The notes under the pieces are model-generated. The model saw nothing but the letters and a program-made list of their open reading frames with translations, was not told the origin of the DNA and ran no database searches. Below, one piece after another: positions 24,666 to 33,740 of a stretch of 64,000 nt of DNA. Within the stretch, counting starts at the first letter, position 1, and every line of letters starts with the position of its first letter. Position numbers and translations under genes: made by a program. The DNA comes from JADLAT01 sp964348795 (GTDB taxonomy: Bacteria; Pseudomonadota; Alphaproteobacteria; Micavibrionales; Micavibrionaceae), in the NCBI GenBank assembly GCA_964348795.1, contig CAYGDY010000004.1, positions 1 to 64,000 on the forward strand, written 5' to 3'.

Positions 24666-25550
24666 ATGAATAAAAATATTATGATTGTATTGGGCGGTGC
24701 GGTGCTGGTGGCAGTGCTGGTGGCGATGCTGGTGCAGGTGACACTTGGCGGGAAGAAGCAGTCTGCCAGTCTGGAGGACAGGGTGTTGCTCCTTGTGGCG
24801 GAGAAGGATCTGGGGATTGGAAAAGAGCTCAAGGACGGGGATGTGCGCTGGCAGGCCTGGCCGAAGGGCAATGTATTTCCAGGCGCCGTGATTCAGGAGA
24901 AGAAAGAGCAAAAACCCCTTGAGGCGCTGAGTGGCCGGCTGGGGCGCAATATCGCCAAGGGCGAGCCCTTGCTCAAATCCGCCATGCTGGGACAGACCAA
25001 GGGCAATCTGGTGGCCGCCAGTCTGGAGCCCGGGAAGCGGGCGGTCGCGATTGCGGTCTCTGCCGAGAAAATGGTGGGCGGTTTTATCGGGCCCGGGGAT
25101 TATGTGGATGTGATCCTGACGTATAAATCCACGATCAAAACGGACGATGATGACCCCCGCGTGCAAAAGATGCTGGCGCTCAATCTGGACAAGATGGCGA
25201 CAGAAACGATCCTGCAGAACGTCAAGGTTCTGGCGGTAGACCAGATGGCCGAGCGCCCCGAGGATGCCAAGATCAAGGTCGGGAAAACAGTGACGCTGGC
25301 CGTCACGATGGAGGACTCCGAGCGACTGGCGCTGGCCTCCGAGCTGGGGGAGCTGACGCTGGCTCTGCGCGGGATCGGCGATGCGGTTGTGCAGGAAAAG
25401 AAATGGGAGACCATTTCCGACAAACGGCTGACCAGCGTGGTCGGTGAAATTTACAAAGAATATGAAAAGATAAAAAAAGAGGATGGTAATAACGGTAATA
25501 GTGTGCGAATCTATAGCGGGGAGCAACTCGTTGTTGTCCCGTCCCGTTAA
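24666..25550 (+). CDS. cpaB: Flp pilus assembly protein CpaB/RcpC
   Basis: Periplasmic pilus assembly factor. One N-terminal membrane anchor (about residues 7-26) is followed by a SAF-like domain (LLVAEKDLGIGKELKDGDVRW in part) and the RcpC domain with KRAVAIAVSAEK and GPGDYVDVILTY. Length 294 is typical. It lies 48 bp after cpaA and is followed by the secretin gene, the standard order in alphaproteobacteria. Confidence 0.93.
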   Translation: MNKNIMIVLGGAVLVAVLVAMLVQVTLGGKKQSASLEDRVLLLVAEKDLGIGKELKDGDVRWQAWPKGNVFPGAVIQEKKEQKPLEALSGRLGRNIAKGEPLLKSAMLGQTKGNLVAASLEPGKRAVAIAVSAEKMVGGFIGPGDYVDVILTYKSTIKTDDDDPRVQKMLALNLDKMATETILQNVKVLAVDQMAERPEDAKIKVGKTVTLAVTMEDSERLALASELGELTLALRGIGDAVVQEKKWETISDKRLTSVVGEIYKEYEKIKKEDGNNGNSVRIYSGEQLVVVPSR

Positions 25551-25622
25551 GGCTGGCCGTTCGGCCCTTCTGTTATAAGTGTCTGCTGTTCTTTTCTTCT
25601 GCGTCTTCCTAACCGAAAGTTT

Positions 25623-27152
25623 TTGAGCATGTCCGAGAGAATCAAGAAAATGTCCCGCAAGGGGCTTGTCGTGGTGGCGTTGTGTTTTGCCGTGCTGGCG
25701 TTTGCCGTGGGCGCGGTGCCTTTGTCTGCACAGGCTGACAAGGGGGATTTGATGTCTGTCGGCGCGCCCTCTTCGTCGCACAAGGCCCTGACGGTCACGC
25801 TGGGTAAGGCGGATATGGTGGATGTCGGCGGGCAGGTCTCGGATGTGATGGTCGCAGACCCGACACTGATCGACGTGCAGGCGGTGCAGAGTGACAAGCT
25901 GTATGTTGTGGGTCTGCGCGTGGGAGATACCAATATCATCGCGCTGGACGAGAAGGGCAATGTGGTCAAGCGGATTGATATCCATGTGACGTATGACCTG
26001 ATGGCGATGCGGCAACTGATCAAGGATCTGTTCCCGAAGGAGACGGTGCAGGTCGGGGCAATCCACGATCAGGTGATGCTGACGGGTACGGCGTCGAGCG
26101 CCGAGGTGTCTTCCCGCATTGCCGGTATTGTCGGGCGGTATGTGAGCGATGTACAGGGCAAGGACAAGCCCGTGGACGAGATGGTGTCCAATCTGCTGGT
26201 GGTCAAGGGCGGGCAACAGGTGATGTTGCAGGTTCGCATTCTGGAAGCCAAGCGCAGTATTATCAAGGAGCTGGGGGTGAAAACCAACGCCAACGATCCA
26301 GACGAGTTGTCGGCCACGACATTGTTTGGCGAATTGCCCGGGAGCAATCAATCCGGTCTGGAATCTCTGGGCGCGGCGGTCGGCGAAGGCATTGCCCTGT
26401 CGCAGGAAGCGGTCGGGACGGGCAGTGCGATACTGGACAGCGGCATTGCCGGTGTGGGGCAGATCGGGCTGTTTCTGGATGCGCTGGAGGAGAAAAATCT
26501 GGTCAATATTCTGGCTGAGCCGAATTTGACCGCTGTATCGGGCGAAACCGCCGGATTTTTGGCAGGGGGTGAGTTTCCCGTCCCCGTGGGGCGTGATCAG
26601 GTCGGCAATCTGGTGATTGAATTCCGTGAATTCGGGGTGTCTTTGAATTTCAAGCCAGTGGTGCTGTCCGAAAAACGGATCAGCCTGCAGATGAAAACGG
26701 AAGTCTCCTCGCTGGACTTTGACAATGCGATTACGCTGTCCGATACGCAGGTGCCCGGGCTGGATGTCCGCAAGGCCGATACAACCGTAGAGGTGGCCAG
26801 TGGTGGCAGTTTGATGATCGCCGGTCTGTTGAAATCGGAAGCGATCAAGGGGATGTCCGGCCTGCCCGGGGTCAACAAGGCCCCCGTCATTGGTAAGCTG
26901 ATGTCTTCGGACAGCTTCAAGCGCAACGAGACCGAGCTGATCGTGATTGTGACGCCGTATCTGGTCGAGCCTTACGCGGACAAGGAACAGGCAGAGCCTG
27001 CCGTCACGAAGGCCGAGAATACCGCTTCGGAAGCGCCTGTGAGTGCCCGTGCGATTTCAGGACCGTTTGTGGCCAATGTGCGCCGTGTGTACAAGGTGGA
27101 GGATGCCAGTCTTTTTGCCGGTAACGGGCAATTCGGGTATTTGCTGGATTAG
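25623..27152 (+). CDS. cpaC: Tad/Cpa pilus secretin
   Basis: Outer-membrane secretin (RcpA/CpaC). Signal peptide about residues 14-37 (ending SAQA). An N-terminal pilus domain with LGKADMVDVGGQVSDVMVADP, a BON-like region, and the secretin core with VPVGRDQVGNLVIEF, GVSLNFKPVV and VASGGSLMIAGLL. The C-terminal ETELIVIVTPYLVEP is diagnostic. Length 509. Confidence 0.95.
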   Translation: MSMSERIKKMSRKGLVVVALCFAVLAFAVGAVPLSAQADKGDLMSVGAPSSSHKALTVTLGKADMVDVGGQVSDVMVADPTLIDVQAVQSDKLYVVGLRVGDTNIIALDEKGNVVKRIDIHVTYDLMAMRQLIKDLFPKETVQVGAIHDQVMLTGTASSAEVSSRIAGIVGRYVSDVQGKDKPVDEMVSNLLVVKGGQQVMLQVRILEAKRSIIKELGVKTNANDPDELSATTLFGELPGSNQSGLESLGAAVGEGIALSQEAVGTGSAILDSGIAGVGQIGLFLDALEEKNLVNILAEPNLTAVSGETAGFLAGGEFPVPVGRDQVGNLVIEFREFGVSLNFKPVVLSEKRISLQMKTEVSSLDFDNAITLSDTQVPGLDVRKADTTVEVASGGSLMIAGLLKSEAIKGMSGLPGVNKAPVIGKLMSSDSFKRNETELIVIVTPYLVEPYADKEQAEPAVTKAENTASEAPVSARAISGPFVANVRRVYKVEDASLFAGNGQFGYLLD

Positions 27153-27166
27153 GGGACGTATAAAGG

Positions 27167-27838
27167 ATGCGCAGGATGTCGATGGTTAAAGGGTTTTTAC
27201 AGGGGTCTTTGTTCTGCGGGGGTGCGCTTTGGGCGCTTTCGTTCGGGCTGGCGGGGTGTACCATGTACGAGCCGGATCATTTTTCGACCTCTACAATCCA
27301 GCTTGAGGAACAACAGGTGTCCCAAAATATGCCGGTCTCCCAGTTCTCAGAACAGGAGGTGCAGGCGCTGGCCACCCACTTCAGGCGCCATGCCGAAGGG
27401 CCGCTGGAGCTCACTGTGGTCTATGATCCCCGCGCGCACAACAATGGCCCGATCCGTGCTGGTGCTGAAGCCGCCCGTCTTGCCAAAACGCTCCGCAAGG
27501 CTGGTGTTGCCGATGTGCATGCGGGTATTATGCCCGTGATGGACACGGGCGAGGCGATGAAGGTCCTGTTGTCCTATACGGCTTATAATGCGCTCGCCCC
27601 CGAGGATTGCACGATGATGCCAGGTTTTGAGAACCGGACGGTAGAAAATGATCCGGATTACAAGCTGGGGTGCACGTTCGATACCGTCTTCACCCGCCAG
27701 ATTGCCAACCCCAAAGACCTCAAGGGACAGGAAACGGACGGGCCGTCTGACGGCAGACGCGCCTCCAATATTGTCGATGTGTACCGCACCGGCGCGCCCA
27801 ACAAGCCGCTGGAAGGAGAGGGCGCCTCGGGAGAGTAG
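27167..27838 (+). CDS. cpaD: CpaD-like pilus lipoprotein
   Basis: Outer-membrane-associated lipoprotein thought to assist the secretin. Lipobox SFGLAGC puts the lipid-bearing Cys at about residue 31. The body has the CpaD features QEVQALATHF, RLAKTLRKAGV and the pair DC/GC near NPDYKLGC (here NDPDYKLGC). RBS is ggacgtataaagg; ATG codons at 27167 and 27179 are both possible. It starts 14 bp after cpaC. Confidence 0.9.
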   Translation: MRRMSMVKGFLQGSLFCGGALWALSFGLAGCTMYEPDHFSTSTIQLEEQQVSQNMPVSQFSEQEVQALATHFRRHAEGPLELTVVYDPRAHNNGPIRAGAEAARLAKTLRKAGVADVHAGIMPVMDTGEAMKVLLSYTAYNALAPEDCTMMPGFENRTVENDPDYKLGCTFDTVFTRQIANPKDLKGQETDGPSDGRRASNIVDVYRTGAPNKPLEGEGASGE

Positions 27839-27878
27839 GGGATACGCATCATAAGGTCGTGCTATTGGATCACAAGGA

Positions 27879-28012
27879 AGTCCCTTCTTCCCCTTTGGGG
27901 AGGCGGTGAGGATGAGGGGGGCTTTCGTGGTTTTACCCCTCACCCCCGACCCTCTCCCCAGAGGGGAGAGGGGGCTAAAGATGAATCTCTCCCCAGAGGG
28001 GAGAGGGGAGTA
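27879..28012. repeat. Family C repeats between cpaD and cpaE
   Basis: gaagtcccttcttcccc, then ccctcacccccgaccctctc joined to cccagaggggagag, and a further ctccccagaggggag copy. The cluster splits the cpa operon. Nothing else is visible in 27839-28119. Confidence 0.85.
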
Positions 28013-28119
28013 CGTTATTTTAATATGGAAAAACAGTACAGCCCTTCTTAACCTTTTCCTGATACGATAAAATTCAAAAGGATATTCTATAAAAAAATAA
28101 ACCAGATCAAAGACGAGGC

Positions 28120-29400
28120 ATGAGTTTAGCATCCATGAGCACCGAAGGGACTTCCCCGCACGCACAGGCTGGTACAGCCGTGTTATTGCCCGCCGCCGCA
28201 GTGGCGCTGTATTCCAGAGATCCCAAGACTCTGGAGTCTGCCCGCAATCTGGAGAAAGACTGGCGTTTTGCCCGTGTGGAATTTTACATTCAGGACGGGG
28301 ACGTCGAAACGGGGATTGAAACCCTGAAAGGCCGTGTCTCCCCCAACTTGTTGATTTTACAGACCGATACAATCGACGATACTTTTACCAGCCATCTGGA
28401 GACTTTGGCGGGGTGTTGCGAGGAGGGGACCTCGGCGATTGTGATCGGCCCCGATAACGATGTGAATTTGTATCGCAGGCTGATTGACATGGGGGTGAGT
28501 GATTATCTCGTCCGGCCTATTGAAACAGGGGTGCTGGGCGAAGTGATTGCCAAGGCCCTGATCGGGAAAATCGGCACCAGCGGAAGTCAGCTCATGGTGT
28601 TTACCGGCGCAAAAGGCGGGGTCGGCACCACCGTGATGGCGCAGATGGCCGCCAGCACGATAGCGGATCTTCTGGGCCAGAAAACCATGGTGCTGGACGC
28701 CGCAGGCGGCAGTTCCACGATGAGTGTCGGGATGGGGTTTGAACCCCTCGGTACGCTGGCGCAGGCCGTGCGGGCGGCGGAAAACCAGGAAGAAGAGCAT
28801 TTGAAGCGCCTGATTGTGCAGGCTTCGGAAAAATTGAGTGTTTTGGGGACCGGCAGTGACGGGATGATGGAATCAGTCGTCACGCCGCAACAGTTCGAGC
28901 GCCTGATTGACCGGCTGATGGCCAAATATCCGGTGGTGGTGCTGGATGTTTCGCAAGCCCCGTCTGTGCTCCAGCGCATGGCGATGGTGCGGGCTAACCA
29001 GATTTCCGTGGTAACAACCCCGACGTTGCCGGCCTTGCGGCTGGCACGGGCTTTGATGTCCGAGATCAAGGATGTGCGGGGCGGACGGGATGCAGGCCTT
29101 CATCTCTTGGTGAATATGCAGGGCATGGCCGGCCTGTCGGAAGTGTCCAAAGGGGATCTGGAAAAAGCCATGGAGCGGAAGCCTGCTTTATGGATTCCCT
29201 TCGATGCCAAAATGGTCATGGGCAATGAAAACGAAGGGCGCAGACTGGCACAGGACAAGGCCGGCCGTGTTCTGGCCGAGGGGCTGTTCGCGCCGTTTCT
29301 GGGACGGGCTTTGGGATTGACACTACGGGAGGAAAAAGGGGTTCCTCTGCCGCAAAAGGGCGGTTTTATGGGCCGTTTGTTCAAGAAGGTAAAAAGTTGA
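28120..29400 (+). CDS. cpaE: CpaE/TadZ-type ATPase for pilus localisation
   Basis: ParA/MinD-like protein that places the Tad machine at the pole. The N-terminal 130 residues are a receiver-like domain (LLILQTDTIDDTF, DYLVRPIE). The P-loop GAKGGVGTT is at residues 163-171, followed by VLDAAGGSSTMSVG. Length 426 is usual. The start codon at 28120 is uncertain because it directly follows the repeat region; MSTEGTSP (28135) is an alternative. Confidence 0.92.
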   Translation: MSLASMSTEGTSPHAQAGTAVLLPAAAVALYSRDPKTLESARNLEKDWRFARVEFYIQDGDVETGIETLKGRVSPNLLILQTDTIDDTFTSHLETLAGCCEEGTSAIVIGPDNDVNLYRRLIDMGVSDYLVRPIETGVLGEVIAKALIGKIGTSGSQLMVFTGAKGGVGTTVMAQMAASTIADLLGQKTMVLDAAGGSSTMSVGMGFEPLGTLAQAVRAAENQEEEHLKRLIVQASEKLSVLGTGSDGMMESVVTPQQFERLIDRLMAKYPVVVLDVSQAPSVLQRMAMVRANQISVVTTPTLPALRLARALMSEIKDVRGGRDAGLHLLVNMQGMAGLSEVSKGDLEKAMERKPALWIPFDAKMVMGNENEGRRLAQDKAGRVLAEGLFAPFLGRALGLTLREEKGVPLPQKGGFMGRLFKKVKS

Positions 29401-29422
29401 AGAGATAAAGAGAGGCTCCTTC

Positions 29423-29445
29423 AAAAAAAATGGGGGCCTCGCCCC
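29423..29445 (-). terminator. Terminator-like hairpin facing against the operon
   Basis: On the minus strand GGGGC-GAG-GCCCC followed by ATTTTTTTT, in the 141-bp gap between cpaE and cpaF. No minus-strand gene needs it; it would stop antisense transcription coming from cpaF. Confidence 0.4.
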
Positions 29446-29541
29446 ACTGGCCCCCCGCTCTATAAGTCTGCTGACGCAGGAGGGGGGTGATGACGAGGGG
29501 GGAAGAACGATAATGAAGGTACAAGAACGAGTGGGTGTAGC

Positions 29542-31062
29542 ATGTTCGGGAAGAAACAATTAGGGACAGGGGGCGCGCAGGAGGCAAGTCCGCCACCGGA
29601 AAAACCGGCGGGGGCGGTGGCTCAGGCTTCTGCGTTGGAGGGGGCTTCGGACCCCGTGCCCGCCAAAATGTTGCCGGAAAAAAAACCGCAACAGGCCCCC
29701 GAGAAAAAAACGGCCGAAGATCCGTTTTCTGATGAAGCCCATGCCGAAAAAGTGCAGGCGGCGGATGTGCCTGCGGGCGATTCCGTTACGGTGATGCGTT
29801 TACAACGCTCGCGCAACCGGATCTGGCTGGATTTGCGGGACGGGATTGACCTCAAGGCGCTGGCCAATATGAACGCAAAGGCGGCGCGGGACGAGGTGTA
29901 TTCCGCCGTGGAGGAAATTGCGCGGTTCCGGAATCTGGATTTGACTCCTGCGGAATTGCAGTCGATTGCGAAAGAATGTGCCGATGATATGCTGGGCTTT
30001 GGCCCTCTGGAAGAATTGCTGGAGCGCGATGACATCGCCGACATCATGATCAACGGCCCCGAAACGACCTATATCGAGGTGAAGGGGAAAATCGAGCGGG
30101 CGGCTATCAAATTCCGCGACAACCAGCATTTGACAACCATTTGCCAGAGGATCGTGGGTGCCATTGGTCGGCGCGTGGATGAATCCAGCCCCATTTGCGA
30201 TGCGCGTCTGCCCGATGGAAGCCGTGTGAACGTCATTATTCCGCCGCTTGCGGTGGATGGGGCCTGCATGACGATCCGGAAATTTACCAAGGATAAATTG
30301 ACACTGGAAAAGCTGATGGAGTTTGGCTCTATGACTCCCTCTTGTGCGAAGCTGATTATGGCGGTGGGACGATGCAGGGTGAATGTACTGGTCTCCGGCG
30401 GGACGGGATCGGGGAAAACCACCATGCTGAATTGTCTCACGCGCTATATCGAGGCGGGGGAGCGGATCATTACCTGCGAGGATGCGTGCGAGCTCCAGTT
30501 GCAACAACCGCATGTGGTGCGTCTGGAAACGCGCCCGCCTAATCTGGAAGGCGTGGGAGAGGTCACGATGCGGGACTTGGTGAAAAACTGTCTGCGGATG
30601 CGGCCCGAGCGTATTATCGTGGGGGAGGTGCGAGGCCCTGAAGCCTTCGATTTGTTGCAGGCGATGAATACGGGCCATGATGGTTCCATGGGCACCGTGC
30701 ACGCCAACAACCCGAGAGAGGCAATCAGCCGGATGGAAAACATGATTGCCATGGGCGGTCTGAACCTGCCGCAAAAAGCGGTGCGGGAGCAGATTGCCTC
30801 CGCCGTGAATGTGGTCATTCAGGTGCAACGTCTGCGGGATGGTTCGCGCAAAACAACCCACGTGACGGAGATCACCGGCATGGAGGGCGATGTGGTGACG
30901 ATGCAGGATCTGTTCGTGCTGGAAATTCTGGGCGAGGATGAAAAGGGCAAACTGATCACGCGCCATAAATCCACAGGTCTGCGCCCGAAATTCTACGATA
31001 ACGCGCGGCAGTTCGGCGTGGAAAAACTGGTTTTGGAAGCAATGGAAGAGGCTTTTGGATAA
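29542..31062 (+). CDS. cpaF: Tad pilus assembly ATPase
   Basis: Secretion-type ATPase (CpaF/TadA) powering pilus assembly. A Pro/Lys-rich N-terminal 85 residues are probably disordered. The core has ELLERDDIADIMINGP, RRVDESSP-like GRRVDESSPICDARL, Walker A GGTGSGKTT (286-294), the Asp box ITCEDACELQLQQ and the Walker B/His box IIVGEVRGPEAFDLLQAMNTGH in part. Length 506. Five base pairs separate it from tadB. Confidence 0.96.
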   Translation: MFGKKQLGTGGAQEASPPPEKPAGAVAQASALEGASDPVPAKMLPEKKPQQAPEKKTAEDPFSDEAHAEKVQAADVPAGDSVTVMRLQRSRNRIWLDLRDGIDLKALANMNAKAARDEVYSAVEEIARFRNLDLTPAELQSIAKECADDMLGFGPLEELLERDDIADIMINGPETTYIEVKGKIERAAIKFRDNQHLTTICQRIVGAIGRRVDESSPICDARLPDGSRVNVIIPPLAVDGACMTIRKFTKDKLTLEKLMEFGSMTPSCAKLIMAVGRCRVNVLVSGGTGSGKTTMLNCLTRYIEAGERIITCEDACELQLQQPHVVRLETRPPNLEGVGEVTMRDLVKNCLRMRPERIIVGEVRGPEAFDLLQAMNTGHDGSMGTVHANNPREAISRMENMIAMGGLNLPQKAVREQIASAVNVVIQVQRLRDGSRKTTHVTEITGMEGDVVTMQDLFVLEILGEDEKGKLITRHKSTGLRPKFYDNARQFGVEKLVLEAMEEAFG

Positions 31063-31067
31063 AAGAT

Positions 31068-32051
31068 ATGAGTCTCATGCAAATTATTTTAATCGTCTTG
31101 ATTACAGCCCTGATTGTGGGGCTGGGCGTGTTTTATGTGGTCAATCAGGAGACCGCAAAAAAACGCAATATGTTGCAAAAAATACAAGGAAAATCCGGCA
31201 GTGAACGCAAGGTGTTTTCCGAGCGCGGACAGCAGGACAAACGCCGTGCGGAAATTGCACAAAAATTGAAAAACTCCAAAGAAGAAGAGCACAAAGACCG
31301 CAACAAAAAAGCGCCGCTTTCGCAACAAATCGAACAGGCGGGCTATACGGTTTCCGTGAAGCAGTTCTGGATTTTTTCCGTACTGTTGATGGTGGTGCTC
31401 ACATTTTTTGCAAAGATGATGGACCAGCCCTGGTATGTGCTGGCGATGGTGGCGATTATTGCCCTGCTGGGGATTCCCAGATTTATACTGCGCCGTGGTG
31501 CGGCCAAGCGCCAGAAAAAATTTCTGGAGGAATTCCCTGACGCGCTGGAGGCCACTGTGCGTCTGCTCAAGGCCGGTATGCCTGTCTCCGAAGCCATCCA
31601 TATGATTGCCCGTGAATTTACCGGTCCTGTGGGCGAGGAAATGTCGCGCATTTACGACCAGCAAAAAATAGGCACGCCGTTGCACGAGGCGGCGCTTCTG
31701 GCCACACGGCGGATGCCCCTGCCCGAGATGCAGATGTTTGCAACAGGGCTTTCGATTCAGGCGCAGACGGGATCGAGTTTGTCGGAAGTGCTGATGAATT
31801 TATCCGGTGTGATCCGCTCGCGTTTTCGCCTCAAGCGCAAGATCAAGGCACTCTCGTCCGAGGCGATTGCCTCGGCCAGTATTATTGCGGCGCTCCCGTG
31901 TCTTGTTGCAACGGGGATGTATTTTTCCAACTACGAATATATCAGTGTGCTGTTCACGGATTCCTTCGGAAAAATTTTGCTGGCGGGCGCGGTGACATGG
32001 ATGGTGATCGGTGTCTTCGTGATGAAGGTCATGATCAATTTCAAGATTTGA
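31068..32051 (+). CDS. tadB: Tad pilus inner-membrane platform protein TadB
   Basis: Type II secretion F-domain protein. Hydrophobic segments near residues 5-25, 100-118 and 122-140, the T2SSF core LEEFPDALEATVRLLKAGMP (in part), and two C-terminal helices. It pairs with TadC to form the platform on which CpaF acts. Length 327. Confidence 0.93.
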   Translation: MSLMQIILIVLITALIVGLGVFYVVNQETAKKRNMLQKIQGKSGSERKVFSERGQQDKRRAEIAQKLKNSKEEEHKDRNKKAPLSQQIEQAGYTVSVKQFWIFSVLLMVVLTFFAKMMDQPWYVLAMVAIIALLGIPRFILRRGAAKRQKKFLEEFPDALEATVRLLKAGMPVSEAIHMIAREFTGPVGEEMSRIYDQQKIGTPLHEAALLATRRMPLPEMQMFATGLSIQAQTGSSLSEVLMNLSGVIRSRFRLKRKIKALSSEAIASASIIAALPCLVATGMYFSNYEYISVLFTDSFGKILLAGAVTWMVIGVFVMKVMINFKI

Positions 32052-32066
32052 CAGGAGGGCTATCGC

Positions 32067-33023
32067 ATGGATAACCAGATGATTATTACGCTCGTGAGTA
32101 TGGTGCTGGCGGCAGGATCTTTTGCGGCGTTTGCACTGCCCTATCTGAATCGTTCGGAGAAAAAGGAACGGTATCGTTCTGTCATCGAAAAGCGCCGGAG
32201 AGCGCTGTTTGATGCAACAAAGGACGGTTCGATCCACCGCATGAAACAGGAACAATCGGTCTCCGCAAAAGACTCGATGGTGGCGCTGTACAAGATGCAA
32301 AAAATGGCCGGAGAAATGGGCGAGAAAATCCGCGATAAAATGTTGCAGGCCGGCATCCGCAGTCCCTCCGCCCCGATCAAGTTTATGATTGCGCAAGGCG
32401 TTTTGCCGATTGTTTTTTGCGGCGTGGCCATGATGCTGATCTCCGCCAGTCACAAGGAGATTTCAAACCTCATGACCCTGACGGCGCTTTTTGTTGCAAT
32501 GATCGTGGGCTACAAACTCCCCGATGTGCTCATCAAAAACAAGACCATCAAGCGCCAGCAGGAAATCAACCTCACCTTTCCGGACGCGCTCGATATGATG
32601 CTGATCTGTGTGCAGGGCGGGATCGGGCTGGAGCAGACGGTAGACCGCGTGGCGCATGAAATGGCCGAACACTCCGAAACGCTGGCCGAAGAGCTGGGGA
32701 TTTTGAGTGCGGAAATGGCCATGCTCAATGACCGGCGGCAGGCTTTGCAGGATTTCGCCCGCAGGGTCGGGAGCGGCGGCGCAAAAAGTTTTGCAACGGC
32801 GCTGATACAGGCCGAGCAATACGGGACCTCGGTGTCGCAGGCGATGCGGGTGATGTCGGATGAAATCCGCGAAATGCGCATGGCCGCCGCCGAACAGAAG
32901 GCGGCCTCCCTGCCGCCGAAGCTCACTGTGCCGATGATTTTGTTTTTTCTGCCCGCGCTGTTTATTATCATTCTGGGGCCTGCGGGCATTCAAGCGTCTG
33001 CCGCTGGCGTGGGCGGGGGGTAG
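32067..33023 (+). CDS. tadC: Tad pilus inner-membrane platform protein TadC
   Basis: Second T2SSF-domain platform protein. TFPDALDMMLICVQGGIGLE and ADNLGTSVSQ-like AEQYGTSVSQAMRVMSDEIR are characteristic, followed by LPPKLTVPMILFFLPALFI. N-terminal helix about residues 7-25. Length 318. After it the operon breaks off into repeats and a sequence gap. Confidence 0.93.
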   Translation: MDNQMIITLVSMVLAAGSFAAFALPYLNRSEKKERYRSVIEKRRRALFDATKDGSIHRMKQEQSVSAKDSMVALYKMQKMAGEMGEKIRDKMLQAGIRSPSAPIKFMIAQGVLPIVFCGVAMMLISASHKEISNLMTLTALFVAMIVGYKLPDVLIKNKTIKRQQEINLTFPDALDMMLICVQGGIGLEQTVDRVAHEMAEHSETLAEELGILSAEMAMLNDRRQALQDFARRVGSGGAKSFATALIQAEQYGTSVSQAMRVMSDEIREMRMAAAEQKAASLPPKLTVPMILFFLPALFIIILGPAGIQASAAGVGGG

Positions 33024-33046
33024 GCGGCGTGTGCCTCTTCATTTTT

Positions 33047-33080
33047 GAGATCCTTCGGCTTCGCCTTCAGGATGACAGGG
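33047..33080. repeat. Family B repeat after tadC
   Basis: gagatccttcggcttcgcc followed by ttcaggatgacag, matching the inverted family B form. Confidence 0.75.
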
Positions 33081-33180
33081 GAGAAGGGGCAAGAGCGAGA
33101 TCAAGCCGGGGGGATGAGACGTCTGCTAAAAAGGTTTACCACGAAGTTCACGAAGACACACGAAGTGCTTTGTGCTCTTT

Positions 33181-33580
33181 GTGTGCTTGGCGTGCTTCGT
33201 GTTGAAAAGAGTTTTTCCTTCTTGTCATCCTGACNNNNNNNNNNNNNNNNNNNNNNNNNNNNNNNNNNNNNNNNNNNNNNNNNNNNNNNNNNNNNNNNNN
33301 NNNNNNNNNNNNNNNNNNNNNNNNNNNNNNNNNNGCAGAGCGGAAGGATCTGGTGTGTTTTGAGATCCTTCGCGTTGCTCAGGATGACAAAAGGGGCGGG
33401 GGAGGACAAAAAAACTGGATTGCTTCGCGTACACTCGCAATGACGCGCAAAAGAAACTTCGTGTGCTTGGCGTGCTTCGTGTTGAAAAGAGTTTTTCCTT
33501 CTTGTCATCCTGACGCAGAGCGGAAGGATCTGGTGTGTTTTGAGATCCTTCGCGTTGCTCAGGATGACACAGGAAGAGGG
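33181..33580. repeat. Tandem repeat of 180-bp period holding a 100-N scaffold gap
   Basis: 33181-33234 equals 33461-33514, and 33335-33388 equals 33515-33568. Removing the 100 N makes both offsets 180 bp, so the gap lies exactly between two copies of a 180-bp unit. The unit contains gtgcttggcgtgcttcgtg, a family B pair (gtcatcctgac...gagatccttcg) and a family A copy. The true number of units is unknown. No gene is visible in 33024-33740. Confidence 0.9.
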
Positions 33581-33677
33581 GGATGATAAAAGGGGGCGGG
33601 GGAGGACGACGGATTTGGGTTCGTTCTGATTTGAAATGCCTACAGTATATTGAAATACACTTTTTTGTTATTTTTTA

Positions 33678-33706
33678 TTGACATTATGGCAGGGGGTGGC
33701 TATAAG
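33678..33706 (+). promoter_or_regulatory. Sigma-70 promoter of the 340-residue unknown gene
   Basis: Perfect TTGACA (33678-33683), 17-bp spacer, TATAAG (33701-33706); leader of about 28 nt with RBS aaggag at 33729-33734 before the ATG at 33741. Confidence 0.75.
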
Positions 33707-33740
33707 CGCGTTAAAATTATGGTAACAAAAGGAGCGCGCC

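Noticed and set aside
24648..26351. 567-residue frame on the minus strand
   Set aside because: Antisense to cpaB and cpaC; rich in His and Gln because it mirrors high-GC codons.
33172..33508. Open frames running through the N-run
   Set aside because: They exist only because N codons are not stops, and their sequence is repeat DNA.
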